Shown here in pieces: positions 46,961 to 57,011 of a stretch of DNA of 64,000 nucleotides (position 1 is the stretch's first letter; the number at the start of each line of letters is the position of its first letter). The notes under the pieces are model-generated. The model made no database searches. It saw only the letters and a program-made list of their open reading frames with translations, and was not told where the DNA came from. Origin of the DNA: Stenocarpella maydis (Eukaryota > Ascomycota > Sordariomycetes > Diaporthales > Diaporthaceae); the NCBI GenBank assembly GCA_002270565.1, contig NQMI01000115.1, positions 78,323-142,322 of the forward strand. The letters are read 5' to 3'. The position numbers and the translations under genes are program-made.

Positions 46961-47547
46961 GGCATGTGCGGACGGGTTGGGTCGCGTCACATCCGCGAGC
47001 TAGGGTTGGAGTGGCGAGGATAACGAGGCTGTATCAATCAAAGCGGAGCACCTAAGCATGTCGTAATGCGCCACACGCAAGTCGGAGTTCTATTCCACAA
47101 GTCATAGTCTGTCCCATTGAGCCGTGTGCAAACAGAGGCTGGTCTACGTGTGAGTTTGGAGTCGTCTCTCATGTGTTGTTGTCTTTTATCCGCTTCCAAA
47201 CGAAGTAGTGGAAAATTACCCTACCAGAGGGGGGGGGGGAGAACAGAAAAGAAAAAGGACCACTCTGCTGCAGAGCTTCTATTGCAAGAAACATATGACT
47301 GCTTCGAATAGCCCATGTTTGTTGATTGGGCCATCCATGTTAGTCGTTTCCAGGCATAGATGCTGAAGCCCATCCACGCCCGAGCTTGTCATGCAAAGCC
47401 CACAGCGGGTCGGGCTTTCTGCCGAGCGCGGGCCGACGCTGTCAAAAAACATTACTCCGTACAAAGCCCACCCTCCCCCGAGCTCAGCCTTCCTGCACTC
47501 AACCTCCTACACACAACCACACGCCTCCCCCCCAAACCCCCACAGCC
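46961..47547. other. Intergenic region, promoter of the zf-HIT gene
   Basis: No gene. The last 90 bases are C-rich with short ACAACC and CCCCAAACC-like stretches directly before the start codon. A G run lies at 47230-47241. Confidence 0.6.
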
Positions 47548-48545
47548 ATGAACACCTTCGGCGTCATCGAGGTTGCGAGCGCCAAGACCACCAACGCGCC
47601 GGGCTGGGCCTACGTGCCGGACACGGGCGCCACCGCAACCCCGAGCCAGTCCGTCTCGGCCGTGCACCTGCACGTCAACCGCAACAAGCGCGCCGCCCGC
47701 AACGCGAACCAGGCCGCGGGCTCGTCGGCCAACGCGCAAAAGGGCATCTCGGCGCGCCGCGACGCCAAGGTCCAGAAGGAGCTTGAGGAGCTGCAGCGCG
47801 ACAGCCTCGGGGGCCGCGACGCGCAGATCCCCATACCGAGTGGCGGGAGGGACAGGGACGGCAAGATCAGGGGCCACACGCCCAACGTGAGGAAGATACT
47901 GGCCAGCCAGAAGACGTTTGCGAACCACCTCGACGACTTTGAGGCATGGAGTCGGACGCAGGGCGAGGCCCCCGTGAGGAGCCAGGCCCAGAGCCTCGAG
48001 GGGACACCCGCGCCGCCTGGCCCATCTACGGGTGGCAGCAGGAGGCCGCCGGCGGGGGCTGCTGCTGCTGCGGCGGCGGCGATGAAGAAGGCAGGCGCGT
48101 CAAAAGCGAAGACACCCGCCGGTGGCAGCAAGAAGCCCGCCACCCCAGTGTCAACACCAACAGTCGACGCCGACGTCACCATGACAGACGCACCACCAAC
48201 ATCAGCAGCACAACCCGCCGCCGAGCCCGAGTCCGAGATCCTCACGCCCTGCACGCGGTTCCAGGCCCCGCCGTGCGCCGGCGACGACGACCCGCTCCTG
48301 GAGTCGTGGCTCCCCCGCTCCCGACGGACGACGAGCTGCGCGAGCTCCTGCGCGCCCCGCCGCTCAGCTACCACCAGGCGCGGGGCGAGTGGGCCGAGGA
48401 CGACAGGCGGTACCCGCCCCGGCAGTTCTGCGACGTGTGCGGGTACTGGGGCCGGGTGCGGTGCATGAAGTGCGGGGCGAGGGTGTGCGCGCTCGACTGC
48501 CTGGACGTGCACCGCGAGGAGTGCGTCACGCGCTATGGCCTGTGA
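47548..48545 (+). CDS. VPS71: zf-HIT protein, Vps71/Swc6 type, with an apparent frameshift
   Basis: Vps71 (Swc6) is a subunit of the SWR1 chromatin-remodelling complex, which exchanges H2A for H2A.Z. The frame opens at 47548 (M-N-T-F-G-V-I-E) and is continuous through a Lys/Ala-rich region to D-D-D-P-L-L-E-S near 48300. It then leaves the conserved frame. The C-terminal part is in another frame: L-P-T-D-D-E-L-R-E-L-L, P-P-L-S-Y, then the HIT zinc finger F-C-D-V-C-G-Y-W-G-R-V-R-C-M-K-C-G and V-C-A-L-D-C-L-D-V-H-R-E-E-C, ending R-Y-G-L at 48545. The shift is about one missing base, most simply in the C run at 48312-48316. No intron of normal size fits here, and the best 3' splice site (near 48365) would delete conserved residues. 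It is either a sequence error or a broken allele. Confidence 0.88.
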
Positions 48546-49714
48546 TGTGAGCCAGAGATGAGGGGAGGGAGGGTGTGGTGTGGTGACGGGCGTGTGGGTC
48601 GGCACCCCTGGCTGGCTATTTGGCTTGTTTCGACGGTGCAGGTTTTGCCCGTGCAGAACGGAGCGTTTATTTATTACTGTGATACCCAATAAATCTGATG
48701 GTCTCTCGCCGGGGCAATTTCCCCTTTACAACTCGACATTGCGCTGGCAACTCTTCAGAACTGAGACGTATGCTCTCGCTTACGCGTCGGAACAAGCGTG
48801 AGAGGCAGACCTTTGATCACCGAGCAATTGCCCCAGGGTCCTGCTGTGACGTTTCACGAATCTAGGCCGTCGCGACGCCCGGAGATTGTCGGTGGACGCC
48901 ATACTTGGCCGCCGAAGCGTGGTCTCCCTTACCTCACGAACAAATTACACTCGGTTAGTGCTGCGCGCCCTGTTTCCTCATGAGCAAGCCAAGGAAGGCC
49001 GGGCTGCCTGCCCATGGCCGCCGCCCAGATCGCAATAAAATAAACCTTACAAGTGCTTTGAAACATTGAGATTAGGCGGCAAGACACAAAGTCAAAAAAG
49101 AAGTAATGTGATTTGCCAGTTAGTGGTCCATATCAGTTAGTAGTCCATTTTTACCAAATCAACCATCATACATTAGAGTAGCATCCCTGTCACTCACAAA
49201 AGCAAAGGCAAAAAAAAGGAACCTTGGCTTGTTTGTCAACATCGTGTAAGATTTGGGCCTCCGCAGAGACAGGTATCTGAGTAGTTTGTGGCTGATGTAG
49301 CATCACCGCCGGTAGCAGAGTGGTACGTCAGGTCTCCCCCCGGGGTCTTGACCCAATTTCCTGCCTGGTTTTTTTTTTTTTCCCCTCGCCAGGGGGAGAG
49401 GAGCCAGCCACAAGCCCCAGGTGCCCAAGTAGGAGTTGCCAAACCCCCCGTTCCCATGGCCCACACCGAACGCCGCCCTATAGCCTTGTCCCTAGTGCGC
49501 ACTGTCGAACCTTGCCCTGAGGTCGGTAGAAGTGAAAGCTGGCCGGGGCCCATGGGGGACGTGATGCCGCCGCCCCAGCCTGTGCGGCGGGGGTGGAGAG
49601 AGCACCTGCCCCTCCTAGGCACCTTGCCATGATGGACGACAGAAGCTCATGTCGTCGTTGTTAAATATGTCGATCCCGCTTGCGCGTCCTCGCGCGCCGC
49701 CCCCTCCACCGTCC
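48546..49714. other. Intergenic region, no recognised gene
   Basis: About 1.2 kb between the zf-HIT gene and the secreted-protein gene, whose 3' ends face each other. 49020-49230 is AT-rich; a T run lies at about 49371-49381. Open frames over 49236-49632 on both strands have no domain. Confidence 0.55.
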
Positions 49715-50316
49715 TCAGCGCTTGGTCTCCAAAGCCGGGTTCTCCAGCACGAAGGCGACGTCCCCGGAGGTTGCGCCGCCGCGGCACGTCGCAGAGAGGC
49801 TCCCCGTCGGGCACACTGAGCGCGCGGCGTGGACGCACTCCTCCCACTTGACCTTGGAGATGTTGATCTTGGCGCCGTCCTGCACCGCGGTGAGGGTGAA
49901 CTTGGCGGTGCCCCTGCGGCCGACCGTGGTGGCCGGAGACCCGCCGCACTGGGACGTGGAGCCCGAGATGCCGTTACAGATGGCGAGCTGGGCTGCGTTT
50001 TCCTCATGGAAGATGATTTTCCTGTGGTGATTTGTCAGACACGGCTCCATGAGAGGAGTGATGGGGGCAGCTGAATCAAGAGCTTACTCCTCGGTGTTCC
50101 AGCAGCGCACGTCTGTTACGGCGTCTGGGTTGAGGGGGGTGGCCCGCCGGAGTGCCAGAATCTCCAGGTGCTCTACGGTTCTGTTAGCATATCGTCACAA
50201 ACAGCGCCTCTCACTCAGACAGACATACCTGGGGGAACGCTCCAGGGACCTGGCGCAGCCGCACTGACCCCGGCCAGGACCACCAAGGCCTTGATGATTG
50301 CAGATGCCGAACGCAT
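49715..50316 (-). CDS. Secreted cysteine-rich protein (159 aa), three exons
   Basis: Minus-strand exons are 50316-50229, 50172-50088 and 50021-49715. The introns are 56 nt (GTATGT to CGTAG) and 66 nt (GTAAGC to CACAG, with a CTGAC-like branch). The nearer AG of the first intron (CTAACAG) would create an immediate stop, so the CGTAG acceptor is chosen. Residues 1-20 form a signal peptide (hydrophobic L-V-V-L-A-G-V, then S-A-A-A-P). The mature part has six cysteines (53, 73, 83, 120, 128, 137), enough for three disulfides, one N-glycosylation sequon (N-I-S at 111) and a dibasic R-R at 38-39 that Kex2-type proteases might cut. It contains G-D-V-A-F-V-L-E-N-P near the end. I do not recognise a family. 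Small secreted Cys-rich proteins in such fungi include effectors and surface proteins, but nothing here shows a role. Confidence 0.82.
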
Positions 50317-51888
50317 TATGATGGTATGTGAATAGACCGGTGAGATGGGCAGGTGATCTTGGTCCTCTGTTTCTCCAAAAGGTTCGTCCTTTCGGATGGA
50401 GGCAGAGAATGGGACGGAATTGAAACGGGTTGGTGTGAGTGATACAGCGAGATATGTCGACACGGTCGGACGGGACGAAGAGAGCACACGAGGAAGTAGA
50501 AAGTTTTGTGCTGCAGTTCGATCAATGTGTTCCCAGAAGAAAGGACTGAACGATCACAAAACCTGTGAATCAAGAAGAGAATGGTGTCGGCAAGCTGAGT
50601 GAGGTACCGTCGCAGCGAAGTGAACGAAGATGAAGGTCAGAACAGGCACTGACAGAGTTGGAGGTTTGACGTCCGCCCTCTCGCCCTTATACAAACCGAA
50701 CAACTGTCTGGTCTCATGAATATTGGTCGAAAATAGATAGGCCGAAGGACATATTGGCCGGGTTCACCAGGCACACACACCATATTATCCCTACCTCGGC
50801 CGGTCGTGCGCCGGGGTTTCCAAACAAAGCCCAGCGGTCGGCACCGCATCGACTGGGAGAGTGGTCCTCCCACGGTAGCCCTCGCAGCCCTCCCACCTGC
50901 CGTCTGCGAAGGGAGCCCGAGCCACCCGGGCGTCGAACGGTAAGGGCAGACCCCAGACAAGGGTGGTGCGCGCGAAGGCGCTGCAACCTTAATGCTTTTG
51001 GCAAGCCTTAGGTGGTGGAGTTCCCCACCCAGACGTTGAGTCTTGCGTGGGGTTGCGATAGGGTGGAAAGGGAGCAGAAGAAAAAGATGAAACAAGCCAG
51101 AGTGGGCGTCGGCAGCAGATCCCAGCCAATCGCTTCAAGAACCACAGCAGCACCCCGGGTGACCTCGAATCTTTTTGGCCAGCAAGCAAGGGCAACCGCA
51201 CTGGGGCAGGTGCGCTCTTCTTACCGAGACATATCATCAGCCTTGCTTGCTTCTCTATATTGGTTGGCATCACGCCATGGTCCAAGGGACGAGGGGGGGA
51301 GTGCTGATTATTCCAAGTGCAGCAGACCTATCGGCAGGCGGGAGGTTGATCATTTTCTGTCTGACCCTTGCGTCAACGTCTGTCTTGCCATCGGGCCGCG
51401 GGCACAGGCTTGCCGTGTGGCGGCGTATTGCCAACACGCCGCGTGATAACTAGAGCCTCAGTTCTGTTGGGCTTGGCCTTGATGGCACGGCGTGTACCGC
51501 CTGCTCGTCTGTGCACCATTTGCGCCCCATCAAGAGCAACGGCAGTACTTCATCCGGTGCTTCGGATGGCGAAGCCGGGACGGTGGGACGGCGAGCTGCC
51601 TCAAGAAAATGTGGCTTACTCGTTTGGGGAGCCGTTCCAAGGGCAGCCTCGCACATACCACCACCCCAAGCAGCCCCCCCCCCCTGCTGCGGGTCCAGAA
51701 ACACAAGAAGCACGCTCCACGGAACAGGATCTGCAGAGGCTTGTTCTATGAATGTCGAAGATCATATCGAGCACCAAGCGAGGTGTTCTCGTGGCGCTTT
51801 GAGGACATGACTCGCCTCCTTCTCATGCAGTCGCGTTCGGCACTCTCGCGCAGGAAGTCTTTGGTGTCCGACACGTCGTCCGCTCCTC
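50317..51888. other. Intergenic region, no recognised gene
   Basis: Contains the promoter of the secreted-protein gene and the 3' region of the WLM-protease gene. The in-frame upstream part of the first exon frame (to 50487) is probably 5' untranslated. Frames at 51368-51950 (plus) run opposite the protease C-terminus and carry no domain. Confidence 0.5.
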
Positions 51889-53386
51889 TCATCCGGATGC
51901 ATCTTTGCGCTGCCCACAAACCCCACAGGTCCCACAGTCTCCGGCGTTGAGATAGGTGCTGTCCTTGCACGACGCATTCTTGCAACTCCATGAGCCCGGC
52001 ACGCTTGCGGGATCCAAAACATTGGAGCACATGATGCAAGTTGCGGCGTACGCCTCGTTCCGAAGCGAGCACGCCGTGCACGTCTCACCTGCTGGTGCAT
52101 GTTTGGCGGCCCCACGGGTCACCGCAGCAGTTTCTATTTCCGTGTCGTGAGGCTGTGCCCCAGCAGCCTTCATGCTCGGGGACTGCTTGCAACTAGCTTT
52201 GGGCTCAACCTTGTCAGCGGCCGGGTAGGGCTGATTGATTAATTCTCCTTTCGGAGCTGAGGGCTCAGCTGACGTGCCAGGGTTCCTGTTGCCACGATCG
52301 GTCTGGTTCTTGCTCTTGCTCTTGCTCTTGCTAATAAATCTCGCCATAGAGTTTCGCAACTCAGTCAACTCGTTTGCTGCATCTCGATCGTCGGGGTTCT
52401 CGTCACCACAGACCTGAACCATGCCGTGGCCCTTCGTGTCAAGGAGTCTTTGCCCGTTCATGTCGACGGCGTCAGCCGCCCCTCCTTCCGCATCTTCATA
52501 GTCACTATCGCTGGCGGTGCCGCCGTCGTCGTCGTCGTCGTTGTCGTCGTCGGTCCTCCCTCCGCTCGCGGGCCCCTGTTTCTGTTGGTCGAACCTAGCC
52601 AGCGCGGCAGCGGCCCTCAACTCCCTCCCCCTCTTGCTCTGCGCAACCCTCGGGGCTGCTTGCGTGGCGCGGCCCTTCTCCAGCTGCAGCTTGACGTCCT
52701 CATCGGCGCCCAGGGCGACACCGTTCTTCCCGAACTTCTTCTCGATGCGCCTTTGCTTCTTCTCCTGGTATGACAGATCCGGCTTGGCCTTCCTCTTCCT
52801 CCGTCGCGATCTGTAGGTCCCGCCACACAGGTGCTCCGGCAGGTCCTCACCAGCTGTGACCGTATCCCTCTCAAACTCTCCGGTGCTCAATAGCGCGCCT
52901 CGTCCCCACAGGCCTTCACCTGTGTAGCCCTTGGACCGCAGCACGCGCATTTGCTCTGCATACTCATTGCGGACCTTCCAGAAGGCCCGGCTGTGGTTCA
53001 TCTGGCGGCAGTGGGCCAGCTCGTGCATCATCACCATCTGCACGTAGTCGAAGGGCAGCCAGTGGCCCGATCTGGACTTGAGCACGAGCTGGATGATCTC
53101 GCCTGCATTGAAATTGCGCCCAACAAATTCCGGGTTGGGCTCATACTCCTCGAGTGTGGTGACGGAGAGATGATGCTCTTTCATTATAGGGACTGGACGT
53201 GACTGTCAGCGTGCTGTGGTTTGCCAGTGGGGAGTGACTCGAGCAGTATGTACGGCATTGTGCGGCGATCCGTTCGAGGAAGTCCTGCGCGATAGCCTCA
53301 TCTTTACCCTTTAGAGGCTTGATAAAGACCACCCTCTCGTTTGGCTGCGTCTTCTTGGCATTCATGCGCTGGATGCCCAGAGGCAT
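51889..53386 (-). CDS. WSS1: WLM-domain metalloprotease, Wss1/SPRTN-like
   Basis: Exons 53386-53254 and 53192-51889 give 478 aa. The 61-nt intron is GTACAT to TCCAG and restores the frame as A-A-Q-C-L-P-I-M-K. Wss1 proteases degrade proteins crosslinked to DNA, acting with Cdc48 and SUMO. The WLM domain spans about residues 10-170. The zinc site is H-E-L-A-H at 101-105 followed by C-R-Q-M-N-H, giving HExxHx5H, and the region has N-H-S-R-A-F-W typical of the family. The middle is low complexity with an Asp repeat encoded by a GTC-type microsatellite (about 52520-52550). The C-terminus has RanBP2-type zinc fingers: C-T-A-C-x10-C-I-M-C, then W-S-C-x4-C with Y-L-N-A-G-D-C-G-T-C. I could not see a clear Cdc48-binding SHP box, so partner binding is inferred from the family. 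Confidence 0.92.
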
Positions 53387-54095
53387 GTCGACTGGTGTGA
53401 TGGCGTCACGACTGTCACGCCAGTTATTACCAAATATCTGCGAGCAGGCGGCGTTTGAGTAGAGTTCGAAGGAGCGAGACCACTTTACAAAATTGACTGC
53501 ACCATTCAGCCGCAGATAAAATGGACCGAAAGCGAAAGGCTGCAGTGCTACGTTGAGGCGTGTCGAGGTTTGCCCAAGGAGGGACGGGATTTTGGTGGCA
53601 AACCCTGATTAACCCTGGCTATCACTGCCCNNNNNNNNNNNNNNNNNCCCCCCCCCCCCAACAACAACCGTCTTCGGGATGCCCCTTTCACCAATAGCCC
53701 AAATGCAAGCCATCATGTACTTTTCAAAATGCTCCTTGTTGCATATTGAGCAAGGCTCTGCATATTATTGCTCAACTAAAGAGGGAACAGTTTCTCTGCC
53801 ATCCAATAACCACCCAGTCCGAAGTCTGCAAGGATAGATTCTAGTCTTTGCTGCACGAAATTCGGACGTAAAGTCAATATGCTTCCCTAGATATCGGTAG
53901 TTGAGGACACAGCATCTCCGGCCACAACGAATCTAGGAATATGCAGCGGTAAATTGGCAGGTGCTATATGTATCAATACCAGATTCTCTGCCCGAAGACC
54001 CACTATAGATATACCAGCAACGTAGGATGGTAACAAGATAGAAAAATAAGCACAGCACCCAACCGGACCGAGCAAGCCCATATATGCCCGCCAAT
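53387..54095. other. Intergenic region with a 17-N gap
   Basis: Upstream region of the WLM protease and downstream region of the Kelch gene, AT-rich after about 53750. Nothing coding recognised. Confidence 0.6.
53631..53647. other. Assembly gap, 17 N next to a poly-C run
   Basis: Seventeen Ns, directly followed by a run of twelve C. Probably a small gap at a homopolymer rather than a missing gene. Confidence 0.99.
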
Positions 54096-56216
54096 CTACC
54101 TCCGCCTCCCAGCGCCGCCGCCGCCGCCAGAACCACCAGCCTCGCCCTTGTCAGCCAGCGAGACCACCTCGCCGATCCCCGCGGCCTCCTGCTCGTCCTC
54201 GAGCGCCGTGATCTCCTCGCGGCAGTCCCACCACTTCTCCTCGCTCAGCTCGAACGCCTTGGCCTTGATCTCCTTGACGGTCAGGCTCTCGGGTTGGATC
54301 CCCTTCCACCGCAGGCTCGTCATCAGCACCTCCTGCCACTCGGCCGACGTCCGCTGGAAGAAGTCGCGCCGCGACTCGAACGGCCGCGGGTGCGGCAGGC
54401 CGTCGTCCACCGAGGTGGCCGTGTTGTCCGCCTCGGTCTCTTCCTCCTCTGATGTGGCGGTTGTCGAGGACGGCGCCGTGGAGTCTGTTCCGGCGTTGGA
54501 CACTTCGTCTTGCTGTTGTTGCATTTTCTTGCGCTTGTTCTCCGCGTACTTGGCGCCCCCCCCGTCGGCCATCTCGAAGTCCTCGTCCTCGCCTTCACCG
54601 TCATCCATGTCTTCGTCCTCATCCTCGTCCCCATCGTCCTCGTCGTCCTCCGACTCGATCCAGTCCTCCTCAGACTTCCTGCTGAAGATCTCCTTGCACC
54701 CGTCCATCTTGCCAAGGTCGATCGCGTACATGTCGTCAAACGTGAACTCCCGGTCCCCCTTCTCAAAAGTCCCCCCGTAGATGTAAAGCACGTCGTCCTG
54801 CACCGCAAGCTGGGCGTTGAACCGCGGGTGCGGCAGCTCGTGTGAGACTGGCATCTCCCGCACGGGCGCCTCCCCCTCGCTGCCGTCCCCGGCCCCTTCC
54901 TTCTCGTCAAGCTCAATCTCGCCCGCGTCCCCGACAGGCCTTCCCGTCTCCAGCGCCGCGAGCTGCTTCAGCAGCTCCTCCTCCTTGGCCGCCGCGCGGC
55001 CCCTCCTCCCGACCCTCTCGTCGTTCCCGCCGGCCCCCTTCTTCGGCTGCCGCGGCTTCCGCAGCGCCAGCTGGAAGAACCGGTTCCGCTCGACGTTCCA
55101 CGCGAAGAGCCCATTGAAGAACTCGCTGTCCATGCCCTCCTCGCTCTCCTCGATGTCGTGGACGCCCCCAAACATGATGCCCCGGCCCTTGTGGTACGCC
55201 ATGGTCGCCCCCGCGCGCTTGGGCTCCGGCGCGTTGGCAGGCCTCTTGCGGCGCTCCCACCGCACCGTCGGCGGCGTGTTGGGCGGGGAGTCGGCGGGCG
55301 GGGCCGTGATGCGCAGGAAGAAGCAGTCCTGGTGCACCATGGGCTTGAGTGCGCCGCGCGGGCCCTGCGCCCCGGCCTTGCCGCCCTTGTTCGCCACCGC
55401 CGCCGTCGCCTTGACGCGCGAGTAGCCCCCAAACAGCACCGCGCCCTGCTCGTGCGGGAGGAAGGTGAAGCTGGAGCGCGCGTCGGGCTTAAGCTGCGCG
55501 GGCGGGAGCACGGGCGAGATCCACGAGAAGTTGACCGTGTCGTATAGCCACAGGTCCGCCAGGTACTTGGTCGCGCTGGAGGTGTCCTGGAACCCGCCGA
55601 ACAGCACGATGTACTGCTTGTAGTAGGTCATGCGGTGGCCGCTGCGGGCGGGCGGTGTCTTGCCCTTGAACTCGACGCGGGTCCACTCGCGCGTGGCCGG
55701 CTCCAGCCGCCAGAAGTCGTTGTAGTGGTAAAAGGTGCCCTGCTTGGGGCTGCTGAACTCGCCGCCAAACAGGTAGACGTACTGGCTCTGGTTGCCGCCG
55801 CGGCACCAGGCGTGGCCGGAGCGCGGGAGGGGCGCGTTGGGCGACGTCACCGTCTTCCACACGTCCCGGTCCGTGTTGTAGATGTGCAGGTCGTTGAAGA
55901 AGGTCGCCAGCGCCCCGTTGAAGTACTCGCCGCCGAAGAGCAGGAGCTCCCTGGGGTTGCTGGGCGACGCGAGGAAGCACGACGCCGCGCGCGGCTTGGG
56001 CGGGCCCTCGGCCACCACCTCGGTCACCTTGAGGAACTGCTCCTGCTGCCTCTGGTACTCGGCCAGCACCTCGTCCAGGTCGACATCCTCTGCATCGCTG
56101 TCGTCGACCTTGGAGGCCTTGTTCTTTGCCTTCTTGTCCGCCTTCTTCTCCTGCCTTGCCTTCTTCTCGGCGAGCTTGGCCTTCTTGTCGGCACCCTTCT
56201 TGTCCTTCTTGCCCAT
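54096..56216 (-). CDS. KEL3: Kelch-repeat protein with DUF4110, KEL3/KLHDC4 type
   Basis: Intronless, 706 aa. The start is set at 56216 (M-G-K-K-D-K-K) because the upstream part of the open frame (to 56303) is not protein-like and the family begins with this Lys-rich leader. Residues 1-40 are almost only Lys, Ala, Glu and Asp. Kelch repeats run from about 75 to 460 (repeated L-F-G-G followed by N-D-L or N-D-F, with W at the blade ends), forming a beta-propeller. A long Asp/Glu tract (about 500-570) follows. The C-terminal domain, DUF4110 (F-F-Q-R-T-S-A-E-W-Q, W-K-G-I, then A-K-A-F-E-L-S-E-E-K-W-W), occupies about 610-690. The family is conserved from yeast to animals; its biochemical role is poorly defined. 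GC-rich codon use agrees with its neighbours. Confidence 0.93.
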   Translation of the reverse strand: MGKKDKKGADKKAKLAEKKARQEKKADKKAKNKASKVDDSDAEDVDLDEVLAEYQRQQEQFLKVTEVVAEGPPKPRAASCFLASPSNPRELLLFGGEYFNGALATFFNDLHIYNTDRDVWKTVTSPNAPLPRSGHAWCRGGNQSQYVYLFGGEFSSPKQGTFYHYNDFWRLEPATREWTRVEFKGKTPPARSGHRMTYYKQYIVLFGGFQDTSSATKYLADLWLYDTVNFSWISPVLPPAQLKPDARSSFTFLPHEQGAVLFGGYSRVKATAAVANKGGKAGAQGPRGALKPMVHQDCFFLRITAPPADSPPNTPPTVRWERRKRPANAPEPKRAGATMAYHKGRGIMFGGVHDIEESEEGMDSEFFNGLFAWNVERNRFFQLALRKPRQPKKGAGGNDERVGRRGRAAAKEEELLKQLAALETGRPVGDAGEIELDEKEGAGDGSEGEAPVREMPVSHELPHPRFNAQLAVQDDVLYIYGGTFEKGDREFTFDDMYAIDLGKMDGCKEIFSRKSEEDWIESEDDEDDGDEDEDEDMDDGEGEDEDFEMADGGGAKYAENKRKKMQQQQDEVSNAGTDSTAPSSTTATSEEEETEADNTATSVDDGLPHPRPFESRRDFFQRTSAEWQEVLMTSLRWKGIQPESLTVKEIKAKAFELSEEKWWDCREEITALEDEQEAAGIGEVVSLADKGEAGGSGGGGGAGRRR

Positions 56217-57011
56217 GATTTCAGATGAATAAAAAAAGATCAGACCACCCACGGTTTTCTTCTTTGTAACAGTAATCAGGGACCGATGCGGACTGCTGAT
56301 CAAGGTTGTGTCGCCCGAGATGTGCCGGTGAGGTTGGAAGGCGGGTTATGTGTTAAGGACGGAGAAGCTCACCAAGCAGAAATTTCGCCCATTTTGGTTC
56401 ACGTGCTCATGCACTTCTCCATCGTAGTGGTGCTCAATTATACACCAAGAAGGGGAATTAAGTACAACTAGCCAGGACGATCTACATGGAGGAGTAAGCT
56501 ACCGTCACTGCACCTTGAATTATAGAGCTGAGTGACGAGGTTGAGAGGTGGTTTTGGAGGGGCAGCTGCACGAGCACTCGGTCGACCTTCGCTTAGAGCT
56601 CCATTGGGAGGGGCAACCAGAGGAACGACGTGTGAGAATCTGATTATTCTACGATTCCAAGGCCACTTAGATCTTCAGGTCAAATCGGGGCATACTGAAT
56701 TTGAAATTCTGAGAATATATATGTACCGAGAAAATCCAGCAAAACAACCAGCCCAGTACATGGCTGGCTCCACAGACAACAGCATGCGCTCTCGACAACT
56801 TACTGCTTGCCTAGAGGATATATCGCCAGTGCAATTTTTCCCGCTTTCATGAATTCGTAAATTTTACCCAGTCTCCCAAATCAGGTCCGGAATGATGCCT
56901 CTCCACCCAGCCGACCCCTTAAAACCCATCTATAATGCCATCACCGGACCCCAAATAAATCATGACACTGTCGCGTAACCGTCCACCTTGAACTCCGGTT
57001 GATCGAGTCTC
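56217..57011. other. Intergenic region, no recognised gene
   Basis: About 0.8 kb holding the promoter of the Kelch gene and the 3' end of the F-box gene. Short frames only. Confidence 0.6.

Noticed and set aside
48301..48366. An intron joining D-P-L-L-E to the zinc-finger frame of the zf-HIT gene
   Set aside because: The donor would be GTCGTG, there is no branch site, and conserved residues (D-E-L-R-E-L-L, P-P-L-S) would be removed. A one-base error explains the data better.
47610..48689. 359-codon minus-strand frame
   Set aside because: Antisense of the zf-HIT gene in GC-rich sequence; no motif, while the plus strand has clear zinc-finger motifs.
54148..55425. Ser/Pro-rich plus-strand frames of about 200 codons
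   Set aside because: Antisense of the Kelch gene; biased composition and no domain.
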